Shown: one piece after another, positions 62,770 to 64,000 of the stretch | Layout: the number at the start of each line of letters is the position of its first letter | How positions within the stretch are numbered: position 1 is the first letter of the stretch | From: Verrucomicrobiota bacterium | GTDB taxonomy: Bacteria; Verrucomicrobiota; Verrucomicrobiia; CAIQCK01 | NCBI GenBank assembly: GCA_026397915.1 | Contig: JAPLTX010000051.1 | Span: 101,640 to 165,639, forward strand | Length of the DNA: 64,000 nucleotides | Direction of reading: 5' to 3' | The notes under the pieces: model-generated | Told to the model about the DNA's origin: nothing | Databases searched by the model: none | The model's input: the letters and a program-made list of their open reading frames with translations, nothing else | Program-made: the position numbers and the translations under genes

Positions 62770-63966
62770 TCAAAACTTGATTTCCGGCAATGCCTCGCGC
62801 TGGCTCTTGAACATCGTCAGGAGGTTGGCGAGCAGCTTCTCGCAGAACTCCATCGCTGGCTGGCCGAACTCGGACAGCTCGCGGATTTGTCCGGCGAGCA
62901 CCGCGGCGCGCTCGCCGCTGCCGACGAGATCCAGTTGCTTTACCGTTTCCGCCATCCCGCTCAACGCTTGCTTGGCGGCCTCGCCTTCCTTGCCCGGCGC
63001 GCTCGCGGCGGCGTCGGTGGCGAGCTTGAGGGCGCGCAGCAGGAGATTGTCGGCCATCTGCGTGGCGTTGACCAAATCGAGCGTGGAGGCGCATAACGCG
63101 CCCAGCCGCGAGAGCAGCTCGATGTCCTGCGGCTCATAGCGTTCCTTGTCGAACACTTCGAGCACGCCGATGCAGGTGTTCTGCGCCACCAGCGGCACGC
63201 CGAGTCCCGACTGGCGGCCGGCCTCGATGGAGCCGCTGATTTCGTCGCCGGGCCACGAGCCACCATCGGCGCGTGACAGCGCGCTCAACCGGCCCGACTG
63301 CGCGACGCGGCCGGCAAATCCGCGGCCGATCGGGATGGGCGTCGGGTTCGGCTCGCCGCCGACGGCGCAACGCGCGACGAGCGATTGGCCGTCGGGTTCC
63401 AACAGGAAAACCGCCGCCATGGGCGCCTGCGACATCAGCACGGCCAGTTCCGTGAAGCTGTGCAACGACATCATCAGCTCCGGCGCGCGCGACAGGCTGG
63501 TGACGGACTGCACCGTGGACATGATTTCCTGGACGGTCTTCTGAAACGCCGCGAGCTGTGTCTGCAATTCGCTGGCCCGGCGGCGCAGCTTGACGATCTG
63601 GACCTGGTTGTCAATCGCGTGGAGCAGCGTTTGCGCGGAGAACTCCGCCTTGAACAAGAAGTCGTGCGCCCCGAGCTTCAGGAAATGGATCGGCGCGTCC
63701 TGGCCGGCGAAACCGGTGATGACGATGCAACGGATGTCGGGCAGGGATTTCTGGATCTCGGCGAACATCTCATCGCCGCACTTGCCCGGCATGCGCACGT
63801 CGGTGAGCAGCACGTCGAAATGCTCCTTCTTACAAAGCTCGATCGCCACGGCGCTGCTGTCCACCGCGCGCACGGGGTAATCGGTGAGCTGTTTGATGAT
63901 GCCCTCGTATTCAACCAGGTTTTCGCGCTGGTCGTCCACGAGCAGAATTTTGATGTCGCTTGGCAT
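62770..63966 (-). CDS. Response regulator with coiled coil and GAF domain
   Basis: A 398-residue protein: receiver domain (about 4-120) with DD in LLVDDQRE, Asp in LLTDVRMPG (about 54) and Lys-type switch in DFLFKAEF; a coiled coil (about 125-160, KLRRRASELQTQLAAFQ); a GAF domain (about 170-305, GRGFAGRVAQSG, GVPLVAQNTCIGVLEV); and a helical end. No DNA-binding or enzyme output is seen. The ATG at 63966 is preceded by GAGAGG. It leads a unit with the subtilase; further genes may lie beyond the window. Confidence 0.9.
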   Translation of the reverse strand: MPSDIKILLVDDQRENLVEYEGIIKQLTDYPVRAVDSSAVAIELCKKEHFDVLLTDVRMPGKCGDEMFAEIQKSLPDIRCIVITGFAGQDAPIHFLKLGAHDFLFKAEFSAQTLLHAIDNQVQIVKLRRRASELQTQLAAFQKTVQEIMSTVQSVTSLSRAPELMMSLHSFTELAVLMSQAPMAAVFLLEPDGQSLVARCAVGGEPNPTPIPIGRGFAGRVAQSGRLSALSRADGGSWPGDEISGSIEAGRQSGLGVPLVAQNTCIGVLEVFDKERYEPQDIELLSRLGALCASTLDLVNATQMADNLLLRALKLATDAAASAPGKEGEAAKQALSGMAETVKQLDLVGSGERAAVLAGQIRELSEFGQPAMEFCEKLLANLLTMFKSQREALPEIKF

Positions 63967-64000
63967 AGGAACCTCTCTCGGCCGGATCACCAGCCGTCAA

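Overview
GC-rich bacterial chromosome segment. Many secreted or Tat-exported Gfo/Idh/MocA oxidoreductases and sugar-isomerase-like proteins, DUF1080, DUF6807, paired DUF1800/DUF1501 genes, PQQ-type propeller proteins and a full MoxR/Bat operon point to the Verrucomicrobiota (Pedosphaera/Limisphaerales-like), less likely a planctomycete. This is inferred from gene content; there is no rRNA in the window.

Layout. 0-10 kb: end of an unidentified gene, tRNA-Ala, a Tat-exported sugar isomerase-like protein, leuD, a tandem universal stress protein, periplasmic peroxiredoxin, a double alpha/beta-hydrolase, apbE, a Gfo oxidoreductase and a SUMF1-type protein. 10-18 kb: co-directional operon moxR-DUF58-DUF4381-batA-batB/batC fusion-batD-batE, probably acting on the cell envelope. 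18-24.5 kb: cobT-cobS, a small secreted protein, a PP2C phosphatase, mutL, tRNA-His, tRNA-Arg and pheA. From 11 to 23.5 kb there are seven tracts of degenerate 7-bp tandem repeats, mostly as complementary arm pairs; some are translated into signal peptides or lie inside mutL.

24.56-38.32 kb: an integrated element in tRNA-Ile2 (CAT), bounded by a 39-bp direct repeat of the 5' tRNA half. The element holds an operon ending in a tyrosine integrase whose stop codon lies in the tRNA anticodon loop, a Xre regulator with a palindrome over its start, an AlpA-like protein, a CHC2 primase/RepA-type ATPase beside a GTTTCC repeat cluster, a Type III restriction-modification operon extended by a classical AAA ATPase and an unknown 388-aa protein, and an ImmA/IrrE peptidase pair. 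No capsid or conjugation genes are visible. A decayed integrase fragment just outside the right end indicates an earlier insertion at the same tRNA.

38.4-64 kb: GH42-like glycosidase, era, rpsU, a Gfo oxidoreductase, a membrane-anchored receiver protein, and an AraC-led operon (Gfo, isomerase, DUF1080, DUF6807, Gfo, URO-D-like) that fits oxidation and cleavage of glycosides through 3-keto intermediates. Then come a TlpA-like thioredoxin with an in-frame TGA exactly at the first active-site cysteine and a GGTC-loop hairpin downstream (a strong selenoprotein candidate), a GH29-like protein, a Rieske protein, a NIF3-like protein, a DUF1800/DUF1501 pair, a PQQ-like protein, and a subtilase next to a receiver-GAF protein.

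The best candidates for something new are the putative selenoprotein, the heptanucleotide repeats used as coding sequence, and the tRNA-Ile2 element with its extended Type III R-M operon.
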